14,353 nucleotides of DNA, from contig JAQTNZ010000017.1 of the NCBI GenBank assembly GCA_028713595.1, positions 1 to 14,353 of the forward strand, read 5' to 3'. Below are positions 1 through 6,694 of the stretch, piece by piece. The position numbers were made by a program, and so were the translations under genes. Source of the DNA: Methylovulum sp. Lineage in GTDB: Bacteria; Pseudomonadota; Gammaproteobacteria; Methylococcales; Methylomonadaceae. Below the pieces are notes generated by a model, which had not been told where the DNA came from, did not search any database, and was given only the letters and a program-made list of their open reading frames with translations. Position 1 is the stretch's first letter, and each line of letters begins with the position of its first letter.

Positions 1-201
1 GTTAACCCCACGATTTCCAAAACCTGCGATTTGCCGAATTTGGACTTCATCATCATCTAGCTTTTTTGTCATTTCAAAGGGGTCGCTGTAATCGAGAATG
101 TCCGCGACATCTTTTGCGATAAACCAAGCATCGCCGTTTTCATCGGCAATAACCCGTAACACGTTGTTGTTATAGTGAAAAATTCGTAATGGATTGGACA
201 T
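1..201 (-). CDS. Bro-N domain protein (antirepressor-like), partial
   Basis: The first 67 residues of a protein that runs off the left edge. The start ATG (199-201) has a GGAG ribosome site six bases upstream. The sequence begins MSNPLRIFHYNNN and continues with VLRVIADENGDAWFIAKDVA and DILDYSD. This is the typical opening of the Bro-N domain, found at the N-terminus of phage antirepressors and baculovirus BRO proteins. The usual pattern is a short beta strand, then a W-F-x-A-x-D-V-A motif and L-x-Y helix. Family members bind DNA, and some act as phage antirepressors; the C-terminal half that would decide the subtype is outside the window. It lies 36 bases downstream of the Rha gene on the same strand, so the two probably share a transcript and the C4-like leader control upstream. 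Confidence 0.85.
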   Translation of the reverse strand, partial: MSNPLRIFHYNNNVLRVIADENGDAWFIAKDVADILDYSDPFEMTKKLDDDEVQIRQIAGFGNRGVN

Positions 202-237
202 GGTTAGCTCCGGTAAGTATTCAAAGTAAATGTCTGG

Positions 238-861
238 CTACAGTAGGTCGCCATCGTTTTCATGGTTGGTGGAGAGGTTGATCGGTTTTGCCCCTTTTTG
301 CCGCTCCAATATCGCTAAAACCCGTTGCGTGGCCGCGTTTAAGACAGTGGGCAAAAATGCCTCAGGCAGGACAAATCTGATGAAATCGACCACGGTGGCG
401 GTGTCTTTGACGGACACCAGACACATGGTGTCGGGCAAGGCTTCGGCGCGTTCGATTTGGCCGTTGGTGAGGTGCATCAGTATCCGCGCTCGGCTGGGCG
501 GGGCGAGGCTGGCTTGCAGCTCGTGTTCCATGCGGTTGAAGGCGGTGATGTAGGCTTCTTTCCATTGCGCGGCTTTGGCCCCGGTGAAGCCCATCACGAG
601 GAAAGCGAAGCCATCGCGGGTGATTTCGTAGCAGGGCAAGTTTTTTATGCCACTTTTGGGGAGTGATTGCGCGTATGACGAGAGCGCAAAATTGCGCTCT
701 CGAAAATCAGCAGAGCATTGCATTTTTTCAATTGTGCGTAAAACGGATTTATGTTGTTTGCCAAAATGTTCGGCAATTTTTAACGAGGTGGTTTTGATTT
801 CGCCGTTGATGATGGCGACGTGCGGGCAAATTTCGGGCGTAGCTTGGGCGGTGTTAGTCAT
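238..861 (-). CDS. rha: Rha family phage regulatory protein
   Basis: 207 residues from ATG 859-861, chosen because a GGAG site lies about seven bases upstream and the family homology starts just after it. Residues about 20-117 carry the pRha signature: INGEIKTTSLKIAEHFGKQH, then the FRERNFALSSY stretch, then YEITRDGFAFLVMGFTG followed by an A-x-x-W-K-x-x-Y-I-x-A-F-N-x-M-E helix. Rha proteins are DNA-binding regulators of phages; the founding member (phi-80) interferes with growth in hosts lacking IHF. The C-terminal 90 residues are not recognised. The frame stays open upstream to 1179, and an in-frame ATG at 1003-1005 would add 48 residues resembling the Ash/Icd-like leader peptide family. 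Those codons overlap a structured RNA, so I treat them as leader and not as part of Rha. Cotranscribed with the Bro-N gene. Confidence 0.85.
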   Translation of the reverse strand: MTNTAQATPEICPHVAIINGEIKTTSLKIAEHFGKQHKSVLRTIEKMQCSADFRERNFALSSYAQSLPKSGIKNLPCYEITRDGFAFLVMGFTGAKAAQWKEAYITAFNRMEHELQASLAPPSRARILMHLTNGQIERAEALPDTMCLVSVKDTATVVDFIRFVLPEAFLPTVLNAATQRVLAILERQKGAKPINLSTNHENDGDLL

Positions 862-903
862 GACAGACTCCGAATTTAAATGGAATTTATCCACCGTCCA
901 GAG

Positions 904-1081
904 CTGCGAACTTGGGCGGTGAACGTGTTGGGTTCGCAGTACTGGAATTCGGAACCAGCGAGCCTTTCGGCTCCCCAACACGCCCACCATAAAAGTGAAG
1001 CGCATAAAAAAAGCCTTATGCCAAGGTTGGCACAAAGCGATTGTGCCGAATATTTCAGGACTGCGAATCCCGACCGCCCAA
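904..1081 (-). ncRNA. Candidate C4/CI-type antisense RNA leader
   Basis: Read on the minus strand. A 9-bp perfect stem (982-974 with 932-924) encloses two hairpins: GAGCC-GAAA-GGCTC (973-960) and CTGG-N9-CCAG (958-942). The unpaired linker CTGCGAA (939-933) is complementary to TTCGCAG upstream (1067-1061), and with one more base to GTTCGCAG downstream (911-904). A second long-range pair joins TTGGGCGGT (1081-1073) with ACCGCCCAA (920-912). This one-central, two-flanking arrangement matches seqB pairing with seqA and seqC in the P4 CI RNA, and the a/a', b/b' pairs of P1 C4. Another hairpin, GGCACAA-N5-TTGTGCC, lies at 1047-1029. The translated sequence of the region also looks like Ash/Icd leader peptides, which overlap such RNAs in known phages. 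Expected job: repress the downstream Rha/Bro-N genes in the lysogen. The exact ends are inferred. Confidence 0.6.
1002..1021 (-). promoter_or_regulatory. Hairpin over Icd-like start codon
   Basis: GCATAA (1021-1016) pairs with TTATGC (1007-1002). The ATG at 1005-1003 lies in the stem, and the AAGG ribosome-site-like sequence lies at the edge of the loop. If the Icd-like leader peptide is translated, this hairpin could limit its initiation. The structure is seen in the sequence; the function is inference. Confidence 0.3.
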
Positions 1082-1141
1082 TGGGGGGCAGTTGGGAAAA
1101 GGATAAGCCCGTTGTGGCACGGTGTCAATGATGGCATGGCG

Positions 1142-1684
1142 TTATGCGCTTTCATGTTTTGATAATTTGTTAAATTCATTACTCATTTCGGTAAGCAGGT
1201 TTTCTATCTGGTCGTAAAACAGGGCGCGGATTTTTTGTTCATCGGTTTCGGCGGCGCATTGGGCGGCCAGGACATCGGGCAGGCTTTCCAGCCGCATCCG
1301 CACCACGGCGGCGGCGTTGCCGATGACGTAGGCGACTTCATCGGCGACCAAAAGCTGGCCGACCGATAGCTCGTAGTCACGTTTTGCCGACATGGCGCGG
1401 TATTTTTCCTTAACCGCCCTGCTCTGCTGGATAACTTTGGCGGCCTGTTCGCTTTCACCTTGGCCTAAGCCGTCTTGATTTTGTTTTTTGTCACGGTTGC
1501 TTTGGTGGCGGTCGGCCACGCCTTGTTTGTCGGGGTCTTTAAGTTGGGCTATGCGCTCTTGGCTGGCTTCCACGTCCACGCCGCCCTCGGCCATCACCAA
1601 TGCGCCTTTGTTTTTCAGCTCGGTGATGTAGCTGGGGCTTACGCCCAGGTGTTTGGCAAATTGGGCTTGGCTCATGATGGTCAT
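1142..1684 (-). CDS. Nu1-like small terminase / DNA-packaging-type protein
   Basis: 180 residues. The N-terminus (MSQAQFAKHLGVSPSYITEL, residues 4-23) is a helix-turn-helix with a short wing (KNKGALVMAEGGVDV). A polar, charged linker (about 45-85) follows, then a helical C-terminal part with KYRAMSAKRDYELSVGQLL and VRMRLESLPDVLAAQCAAE. This order (winged HTH, linker, E-x-G-x-L-v helix, LxxLP helix) is that of lambda Nu1-like small terminase subunits and their DUF1441-type relatives. These recognise phage DNA for packaging and pair with a large terminase. The start ATG overlaps the stop of the preceding gene by four bases (ATGA), so translation is probably coupled. An in-frame ATG nine bases later is an alternative start. 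No large terminase is visible here, so it may serve a satellite or act as a regulator. Confidence 0.6.
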   Translation of the reverse strand: MTIMSQAQFAKHLGVSPSYITELKNKGALVMAEGGVDVEASQERIAQLKDPDKQGVADRHQSNRDKKQNQDGLGQGESEQAAKVIQQSRAVKEKYRAMSAKRDYELSVGQLLVADEVAYVIGNAAAVVRMRLESLPDVLAAQCAAETDEQKIRALFYDQIENLLTEMSNEFNKLSKHESA

Positions 1685-2013
1685 GCAAAGTCCTTACAGG
1701 CGGGTGTGTTCGGCCACACGGGGGCTTTTCTGGCGTTTTGCCCGCAGTTGCCCGCCCCTGTGCCGTCACCCACTTGATCGGGCTGGAAATGGCGGCATTG
1801 TTGGCAAATGGCGGTATTTTCCGGCGGTTGGGGATGGTCGGCTTTGGGCGGTTCGGTAAAGGGAGCCAGTTCTAGCGTTGCCCCGCGTAGGCCGTCTATC
1901 AGGCCAGCCTGATGGAGCAATTTAGCCAAGGCATGGAATTCGGGGGCGTGTTGGCGTAATAAGCCGTTAAAGCTTTTTACGTTGTCTTCTCCACAGATTA
2001 TTTTTTCCATCAT
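1681..2013 (-). CDS. Small Cys-rich phage protein, unknown function
   Basis: 110 residues, starting at one of two adjacent ATGs (2011-2013 or 2008-2010), with no clear ribosome site. The N-terminal half is helical (LLRQHAPEFHALAKLLHQAG), followed by a Pro-rich linker. The C-terminal segment has Cys residues in a C-x2-C...C...C pattern (CQQCRHFQPDQ, then NCGQ and PACKDF). It resembles the single zinc-binding modules common at the ends of small phage and integrative-element proteins that sit next to primases. I do not recognise a named family. Its stop overlaps the start of the Nu1-like gene (ATGA), tying the two together. It lies downstream of the repeat cluster that follows the primase. Confidence 0.6.
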   Translation of the reverse strand: MMEKIICGEDNVKSFNGLLRQHAPEFHALAKLLHQAGLIDGLRGATLELAPFTEPPKADHPQPPENTAICQQCRHFQPDQVGDGTGAGNCGQNARKAPVWPNTPACKDFA

Positions 2014-2031
2014 TTTTTAAGATAGGTTAAT

Positions 2032-2300
2032 TGTGCCATGAGTGCCTGCGGCGAAATATGCCCGCACAGCCGGAAGCCGCGTGGTATATGGCCTGTGCCA
2101 TGCGTGCCATCTGTGCCATACCCCTATATACGCGAGAGGGTGCACATGTTGGGTTGATAGGTTTTTTTTTGTCCCTCGCGTGCGGGCGCGAAGGGCGACT
2201 TGGCACTCTTGGCACAACAAAGCGTTAGCCCACGTTGGGCGCGGGTTTGTGCTGTGCCGTGCAGGGTAGTTTTCACATGGCTCACATGGCACACATGGCA
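2032..2300. repeat. Inverted clusters of 9-bp iteron-like repeats
   Basis: Between the primase stop and the Cys-rich gene. Units are variants of TGTGCCATG or its complement. A single unit lies at 2032-2040, and three in tandem at 2094-2120 (TGTGCCATG, CGTGCCATC, TGTGCCATA). Two sit in the opposite orientation at 2201-2218 (TGGCACTCT, TGGCACAAC), with a single TGTGCCGTG at 2253-2261. Three more tandem units lie at 2274-2300 (CACATGGCT, CACATGGCA, CACATGGCA). The left and right triplets form an imperfect inverted repeat of about 25 bp. A 104-codon minus frame (2331-2017) is open across it and overlaps the primase stop, but its periodic Pro-Cys and Trp-His peptides look like a by-product of the repeats. 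Iterons next to an element-encoded primase-helicase suggest a replication origin or a control site. Confidence 0.6.
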
Positions 2301-2323
2301 CAACTTTTGTCATATTTTTGCTG

Positions 2324-4723
2324 TCAATCATAGCCTTTGCCTTTGTAGAGGTTGGCGGCGGCGCGAAATTGTTCCACGCATTGGCCTAGCCAACCCGTTT
2401 CGCTGTTGCCCGGATTCATTTCTAGGGAGTTGGGCGGGTATAGGAAGTATTTCGGGTTGGTCGGCCTGCTCCCGTCCAAGTAGCGTTTGCGTTCTTTACT
2501 CATCCCAGGGCGTTTGCTGAGGGTGTCAATTGTACGGTTTTGCGGCGAGGGCTTTACGCCCTGTTTCCCGCACCAGTAGCGGTAGAGGCTGTAAATGTCT
2601 TCGGTCAGGGCGGGTGTGTTGGGGATGCCGTCCAGCTCTTTGCCGACCCATTCGTCACAAAAGCGTTGGATGGAGTCTTTGCTAAGCGCGACCAGGTCTT
2701 CTTTGGCTTGGGTCATGGGCGGTTTGCTGTGTTCGTTAAAGTCACCCAGGTCAACGTTAAGCAGAAAGTCATGCAGGGCGGCAATGCCGCCGTTGTCTAT
2801 TTCCGCCGCGACTTGTCGGTAAAATTCGGGGGCTTTTTTGGGCGGTGTCCAGATGACGCAGTGCCGCCTGTCGTCTTCTTCAATGACCACGGGCATCCGT
2901 TCGTTGGACAGGAAAACGAGGTTGACGTGGTTGCGCTCTTCGTAAGCCGCCATGTTTTTCGGGTTTACGCGTATCCACTCCCCAGTGATGAAGGCTTTAA
3001 GCTTGTTTTTGATGTGGTAGAGGTCGGAGCGGGCGACCACTTCATCGGCGATCAGAAATAGTTTGCGGCTGGCCCAGTCGTTGAATTTGTCCTCGACCGC
3101 CGATTGGTCGATGACGCGGCCATAGTGGCCGTACATAGCCATGATGGATTCAAAGAACAGGTTTTTTCCGGTGCCTTGGGGGCCATGCAACACCAGTGTG
3201 GTGCGCATTTTTGCGCCGGGGTGCTGTATGGGGTAGGCCAGCCATTTGATGACCCATGTTGCCAGTTCGTGGGCGTTGTTTTCGCCGCTGCACATGTGAT
3301 AAAGAACGCCGAGCAGAGCGTTGCAGTTTCCGGCTTTGGGTGCGGTCGGCCAGCCCGCCCACAGGTTGCAGGTGACGTTGGGGTCTTCGCCGCTGGGGTC
3401 AAAGCCGACATTTTCCGGCCTGACGATGGCACGGTCGGGCGATTCTTGCCAACGCCGATGTATTTCGCGGGATTGGCAGAGGTCGCGCATGTCGGACAGG
3501 GGTATCAGCAGGTGTTCTTGGTGGTCAAAGACCATGCCGCCTTTGCCGTAGACTAGGCTAAAGCGTTCGAGCAGTTCAAATGCCGAGTCTATGGGTTTGA
3601 GCTGTTCTTTATCCCCCGCCCCCTGTTGGTTTTGTACCCGCGTTTTGGCACTCACGCTCCACCCGAACCGTTGAAGGGCGTTTTCTACCTGTAGCCGTAC
3701 GGTGTGCAGGCCTTCTAGGGCGTGTAGGTCGTTGAAGTCGGTCAACTTGCCTTGGTTGCGGCTGTAGTGGTCAAATCTGGCGGCATCGTCTTGGAATACG
3801 GGGGCGATAACGCGCCCGTTGACGACCAGGGCGGCCAGTTCCGCGTAGTCTTGGCCGGTGTTTTTCTTTTTGTGGGCTTCGCCGCAGTGTGGGCAGGTGG
3901 CGGATGCGTTGATTTTGACGGGCTTGGCGCATTCTAGGCAGCGGGCGAACGCGTCATCATCTGCGCAGATGAGTTGCTTGGATTTTGGGTAGCGTTTTCT
4001 TATCGCCTTGCAGACGTGTTCGAGGTTGCCGGCATCAAAGGCGACGGCGACGGCAAAGCCGGTGGCCTCGTGTAGGGTCGCGGCGGTGGCGTAGCCTTCG
4101 GCGATTAAGATGATGTCGGTCGGTGTGCCAATGAGGTAGAAATGGCCTTTTTTCGCCACGCCGCTCGGCCAAAAGTGTTTGTCGCGCCCGTATTTTTTGA
4201 TGAGGTCTTTTTGTTTTTCTTTGTCGAGGATGAATTGCAAGCCCCAGATCCTACCAGAGGTGTCCAGCAACGGCACGGCCATCGCCCCGCTGGGGCTGTA
4301 GCGGGCGCCGTGGTTTTGGATGCCTTTGCGGTGCAGGTAATCACAGTGGCCGACTTCGGACAATTTGCGCCAGATTTTGTCGGCTCGCAGGGCCGCCCGT
4401 TCGGCGCGTTGCTTTTGTTCCAGATCGGCGCGTTTTTTATCGTCCGCCAGACGTTGGCGGATGGCGGCGTTTTGTTCGGCGCTTAAGGCCTCTTTGTTGA
4501 TCTCCACTTTCTGGGCGTTGTTTTCTGAGCCGTACCACACGCCATAAGAGCCGACAAAGAGGATGTCGCGCTTTTCGGTGGTGATCTCATGTAGGCAATA
4601 CCAGCCGCGCTTCTCTTTGTCGCCCTCAATCGGGCAACGCTGCATTTTTCCGGTTATCAATTTCTCGACAACCAGCCCAAACGCCTTTAACTGCCCTAAC
4701 ACGTCCCCGTAATTGCTAGACAC
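2324..4723 (-). CDS. TOPRIM primase fused to DUF5906-type superfamily 3-like helicase
   Basis: 799 residues from a GTG start (4721-4723). It most likely starts replication of the element by making primers and unwinding DNA at the origin. Residues about 120-335 are a primase part with TOPRIM motifs: the acidic E209 in IILIAEGYATAAT, and ADDD (254-257). A C-x2-C...C-x2-C zinc ribbon (C262, C265, C277, C280) is inserted directly after ADDD. TDFNDLH (328-334) closes the domain. Residues about 455-640 are the helicase: Walker A GPQGTGKN (514-521), Walker B LFLIADE (555-561), sensor-like FLSNERMP (604-611) and arginines DDRRH (617-621). The C-terminal 150 residues are a likely winged-helix tail. 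The layout resembles phage P4 alpha and the primase-helicases of integrative elements. The 9-bp repeats lie immediately downstream. The GTG start is supported only by a weak GGGAT upstream. Confidence 0.9.
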   Translation of the reverse strand: MSSNYGDVLGQLKAFGLVVEKLITGKMQRCPIEGDKEKRGWYCLHEITTEKRDILFVGSYGVWYGSENNAQKVEINKEALSAEQNAAIRQRLADDKKRADLEQKQRAERAALRADKIWRKLSEVGHCDYLHRKGIQNHGARYSPSGAMAVPLLDTSGRIWGLQFILDKEKQKDLIKKYGRDKHFWPSGVAKKGHFYLIGTPTDIILIAEGYATAATLHEATGFAVAVAFDAGNLEHVCKAIRKRYPKSKQLICADDDAFARCLECAKPVKINASATCPHCGEAHKKKNTGQDYAELAALVVNGRVIAPVFQDDAARFDHYSRNQGKLTDFNDLHALEGLHTVRLQVENALQRFGWSVSAKTRVQNQQGAGDKEQLKPIDSAFELLERFSLVYGKGGMVFDHQEHLLIPLSDMRDLCQSREIHRRWQESPDRAIVRPENVGFDPSGEDPNVTCNLWAGWPTAPKAGNCNALLGVLYHMCSGENNAHELATWVIKWLAYPIQHPGAKMRTTLVLHGPQGTGKNLFFESIMAMYGHYGRVIDQSAVEDKFNDWASRKLFLIADEVVARSDLYHIKNKLKAFITGEWIRVNPKNMAAYEERNHVNLVFLSNERMPVVIEEDDRRHCVIWTPPKKAPEFYRQVAAEIDNGGIAALHDFLLNVDLGDFNEHSKPPMTQAKEDLVALSKDSIQRFCDEWVGKELDGIPNTPALTEDIYSLYRYWCGKQGVKPSPQNRTIDTLSKRPGMSKERKRYLDGSRPTNPKYFLYPPNSLEMNPGNSETGWLGQCVEQFRAAANLYKGKGYD

Positions 4724-4908
4724 CGCGAATCATCCCAATAAATGAAAAAACAAATAAAAACAAAAAATTAACGCCCTATAAGCCGACATCCCCAAAAACA
4801 CCCGCCAAAACAAAACGTTCAGTAACAAAAACACCCCCTAACTACCCCAAAAACGGGCGCACGCTTACCCTCGCTGTAAAGATGCGGGGGGAACCTAGGC
4901 CACGGGGG

Positions 4909-4925
4909 TGTTCAGTTGCTGAACA
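4909..4925. promoter_or_regulatory. 17-bp palindrome, possible operator
   Basis: TGTTCAG-TTG-CTGAACA is a perfect inverted repeat with 7-bp arms. It lies in the 240-base spacer between the primase start and the 190-aa gene upstream. No T-run follows it on either strand, so it is not a standard terminator. A lone half-like GTTCAG also occurs at 4817-4822. It could be an operator for the primase operon. Confidence 0.35.
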
Positions 4926-4965
4926 TCCGCCTTTTATCAGGCGCAAAACAAGGGGGCGGCGGGGG

Positions 4966-5538
4966 TCAAACGCCCAACGCCTTGACCTTTAAGATGTTGC
5001 GCATGGACAGCAACACCGCCACCGCCCCATCAATCTGCCTTATCGCCTCCGGCGCAAACGGCCTGTCCTTTTCGTCCACCACCCCGTCCGCAAAAATCTC
5101 AGCCAAAGCCACCATCGTTTGCCCGTGCTTTCTCGCAACATCCCCCAGCGTCACAATATCCGCCACCGCATCGGTCGGGATGACCGACACCAACAGCCCT
5201 TGCCTACGCCCAAGCTCCACCTGCAACGCCAAGCGGCGGTCAAACGGAAACGCCGCGATCACCGACTCCAACATATCCAGCGGCAACCGCGCCGCCGTGT
5301 CCGGCTCCAACCACCGCTTAAACCGCTCCGCATCCCGCGCCATCCGCGTGGCGGCATCAGCCACCAAACTCCACTCCACCGTCCTCGACCCCAACAACAC
5401 CGTCGCCTCATAATGCTCACGCACCCTAGCCACAAACAACGACATCGACATCCCCGTGTCATGCTGCAACGCCAACAAATGGCGCTCAACCACCTGAGTC
5501 ACCGAATGGACTTGGATTACCTGCGGATCATTACGCAT
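4966..5538 (-). CDS. Phage-type protein of unknown function (possible regulator)
   Basis: 190 residues from the ATG at 5536-5538; a TTG at 5571 in the same frame is a less likely alternative. No strong ribosome site is seen at either. The protein is mostly helical and has no membrane segment or signal peptide. A central region reads ADAATRMARDAERFKRWLEP, then LPLDMLESVIAAFPFDRR, and the tail (about 130-190) is a helical segment with LAEIFADGVVDEKD. The pattern of a helical N-terminal part followed by an E-x-x-ADG-x-x-x-x-x-x helix recalls phage CII-type (CP76) regulators, but I cannot confirm this. It is the first gene of the leftward block, 240 bases upstream of the primase, which fits an early regulator. 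Divergent from the plus-strand gene at 5745. Confidence 0.6.
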   Translation of the reverse strand: MRNDPQVIQVHSVTQVVERHLLALQHDTGMSMSLFVARVREHYEATVLLGSRTVEWSLVADAATRMARDAERFKRWLEPDTAARLPLDMLESVIAAFPFDRRLALQVELGRRQGLLVSVIPTDAVADIVTLGDVARKHGQTMVALAEIFADGVVDEKDRPFAPEAIRQIDGAVAVLLSMRNILKVKALGV

Positions 5539-5744
5539 ACAAAAAACCCAAAAATAAACAACAATCGACAAAAATATGTGAAAATAAATACCGTGGAAAC
5601 CAAGGCACTAAAAACCGCCGCCATTAGCAGCGGCCAAAAATGCCCGATACCCAACGGCAAACGTCACCCCATAACAACCTGACCCAACCTAATGGCCGTT
5701 TCCCGCCCCTCACAAACCAACAAACAACCGACAGGAAGCGCACC

Positions 5745-6116
5745 ATGATCCAAAGCCACCTTATCCCCAACGTCAACGAAGACAAGCTCTCCTACCTTCT
5801 CCTGGACACCCTCTACCGACACAGACACGTCATAACATCCGCTGGCGTTGGCAACATCATCAAAGATGACGTGCAAACGACCCCAACCGCCACGCAAACG
5901 CTGGAGACCCTTTACGGCTACATGCACACAATAAACTCCGAACCCACCATCAGATTTCAGGAAATCTCCACCACCCTTAACGTCGCCAAACGTGTCCGCA
6001 AAGCCTTGGAGGCCGCCAACGAAAAAGACGCTGTGTTTTTTGTGTGCAAAACCCCCGCGCTTTATGACGCGACCGTTGCCGCGCTTAACATCAGACCGCT
6101 TAAAAACACCATGTAA
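5745..6116 (+). CDS. Hypothetical protein
   Basis: 123 residues from ATG 5745-5747, chosen because AGGAAG lies six bases upstream; the frame is open back to 5640, but without a ribosome site. The sequence is a soluble alpha/beta-looking protein: a helical N-terminal region (NEDKLSYLLLDTLYRHRHV), a middle part with a TQTLETLYGYMHTI helix, and an AKRVRKALEAANEKDAVFFV helix-strand before the C-terminus. I do not recognise a family. It is divergent from the 190-aa gene, and convergent with the Cro-like gene across a terminator at 6170-6196. It interrupts what would otherwise be one leftward block, so cro is not simply the first gene of the primase operon. Confidence 0.6.
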   Translation: MIQSHLIPNVNEDKLSYLLLDTLYRHRHVITSAGVGNIIKDDVQTTPTATQTLETLYGYMHTINSEPTIRFQEISTTLNVAKRVRKALEAANEKDAVFFVCKTPALYDATVAALNIRPLKNTM

Positions 6117-6169
6117 TAACTTCATAAAAACCTCAAACCCCCCTTAAATTGGGGAAAAATGACAATCAT

Positions 6170-6196
6170 AAAAAAGCCCCGTAAACCGCACGGGGC
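6170..6196 (-). terminator. Rho-independent terminator for the cro transcript
   Basis: On the minus strand GCCCCGT pairs with ACGGGGC around a 7-base loop and is followed by six T. It lies 200 bases beyond the cro-like stop and would end leftward transcription from the immunity region. Confidence 0.8.
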
Positions 6197-6321
6197 AGGC
6201 TTAAGCACCCTCTAAAGCAGATAACTACCGCGACCTGCCAGCGCGGGGAAACACAGGGTGGCAGGGGTTGCGCCCCCTGCCACCAAACAAAAAACATTAA
6301 TTATCAATAAAATACAATTAT

Positions 6322-6403
6322 CGTAGGTCGGGTTAGCGATAGCGTAACCCGACAGGTGCCGCTCGGATAATGTCGGGTTACGCTATCGCTAACCCGACCT
6401 ACG
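6322..6403. repeat. REP-like long inverted repeat
   Basis: Two perfectly complementary 33-base arms (6322-6354 and 6371-6403) flank a 16-base spacer. The arms start CGTAGGTCGGGTTAGC and contain GTAACCCGAC. Dispersed sequences of this type are common in proteobacterial genomes and look like REP/BIME or non-autonomous mobile repeats. The right arm overlaps the end of the cro-like gene and supplies its stop codon (TAG at 6401-6399). Confidence 0.85.
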
Positions 6404-6635
6404 CCAGCTCTTTTTTAAGCGGTGGCATCAAATCAGTTTTTTTAACTGAACCATTGGTAGCCAACTCTATTAATTCTGCATAATTGGTTTCGCCTGTATA
6501 TTCAGTACGCGGAGGAACCCCTTTATTTTTCCACTTCATAACAGCTTTACCAGATACGCCACAAACTCTGCCGATAGCCTCGTAGCTGCCGAAAATTTCC
6601 TTAACACTTAAAATTTGTTCGGAGTATGTTTTCAT
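6399..6635 (-). CDS. Cro/YdaS-like repressor
   Basis: 78 residues from the ATG at 6633-6635. Residues about 10-50 form a helix-turn-helix: EIFGSYEAIGRVCGVSGKAV, then MKWKNKGVPPRT, ending in EYTGETNYAELIEL. This matches small Cro/YdaS-type phage proteins, in which a Lys-Gly-x-x-Pro turn follows the recognition helix. Such proteins oppose the CI repressor and favour the lytic state. It is divergent from the cI gene and lies just downstream of a consensus promoter (6694-6666). The frame is open to 6725, but that extension would cross the promoter, so the internal start is preferred. The last codons and the stop come from a REP-like repeat, so the natural C-terminus may have been replaced. Confidence 0.8.
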   Translation of the reverse strand: MKTYSEQILSVKEIFGSYEAIGRVCGVSGKAVMKWKNKGVPPRTEYTGETNYAELIELATNGSVKKTDLMPPLKKELA

Positions 6636-6665
6636 AAAATCATTTAGTCGATTAACTTGCGCCAA

Positions 6666-6694
6666 AATATAGAACCACAAGTTACCATTGTCAA
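6666..6694 (-). promoter_or_regulatory. Cro (PR-like) promoter
   Basis: Minus strand: TTGACA (6694-6689), a 17-base spacer, TATATT (6671-6666). This is near-consensus sigma70, about 30 bases upstream of the cro-like ATG. It overlaps the 28-bp inverted repeat at 6681-6708, so a bound repressor would cover its -35 box. Confidence 0.8.

Noticed and set aside
862..1179. Treating the whole 313-codon frame as one Rha gene
   Set aside because: Family homology and a good ribosome site begin at 861; the upstream codons coincide with a structured RNA leader.
2094..2300. CRISPR array
   Set aside because: Units are 9 bp, some directly adjacent, with no uniform spacers and no cas genes nearby.
2017..2331. 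104-aa minus frame overlapping the primase stop
   Set aside because: The ATG and a weak ribosome site exist, but the product is dominated by repeat-derived Pro-Cys and Trp-His periodicity. I treat the DNA as a repeat cluster and not as a gene.
2540..3061. Plus-strand frames opposite the primase
   Set aside because: Shadows of a clearly recognisable minus-strand gene, with no motifs or ribosome sites.
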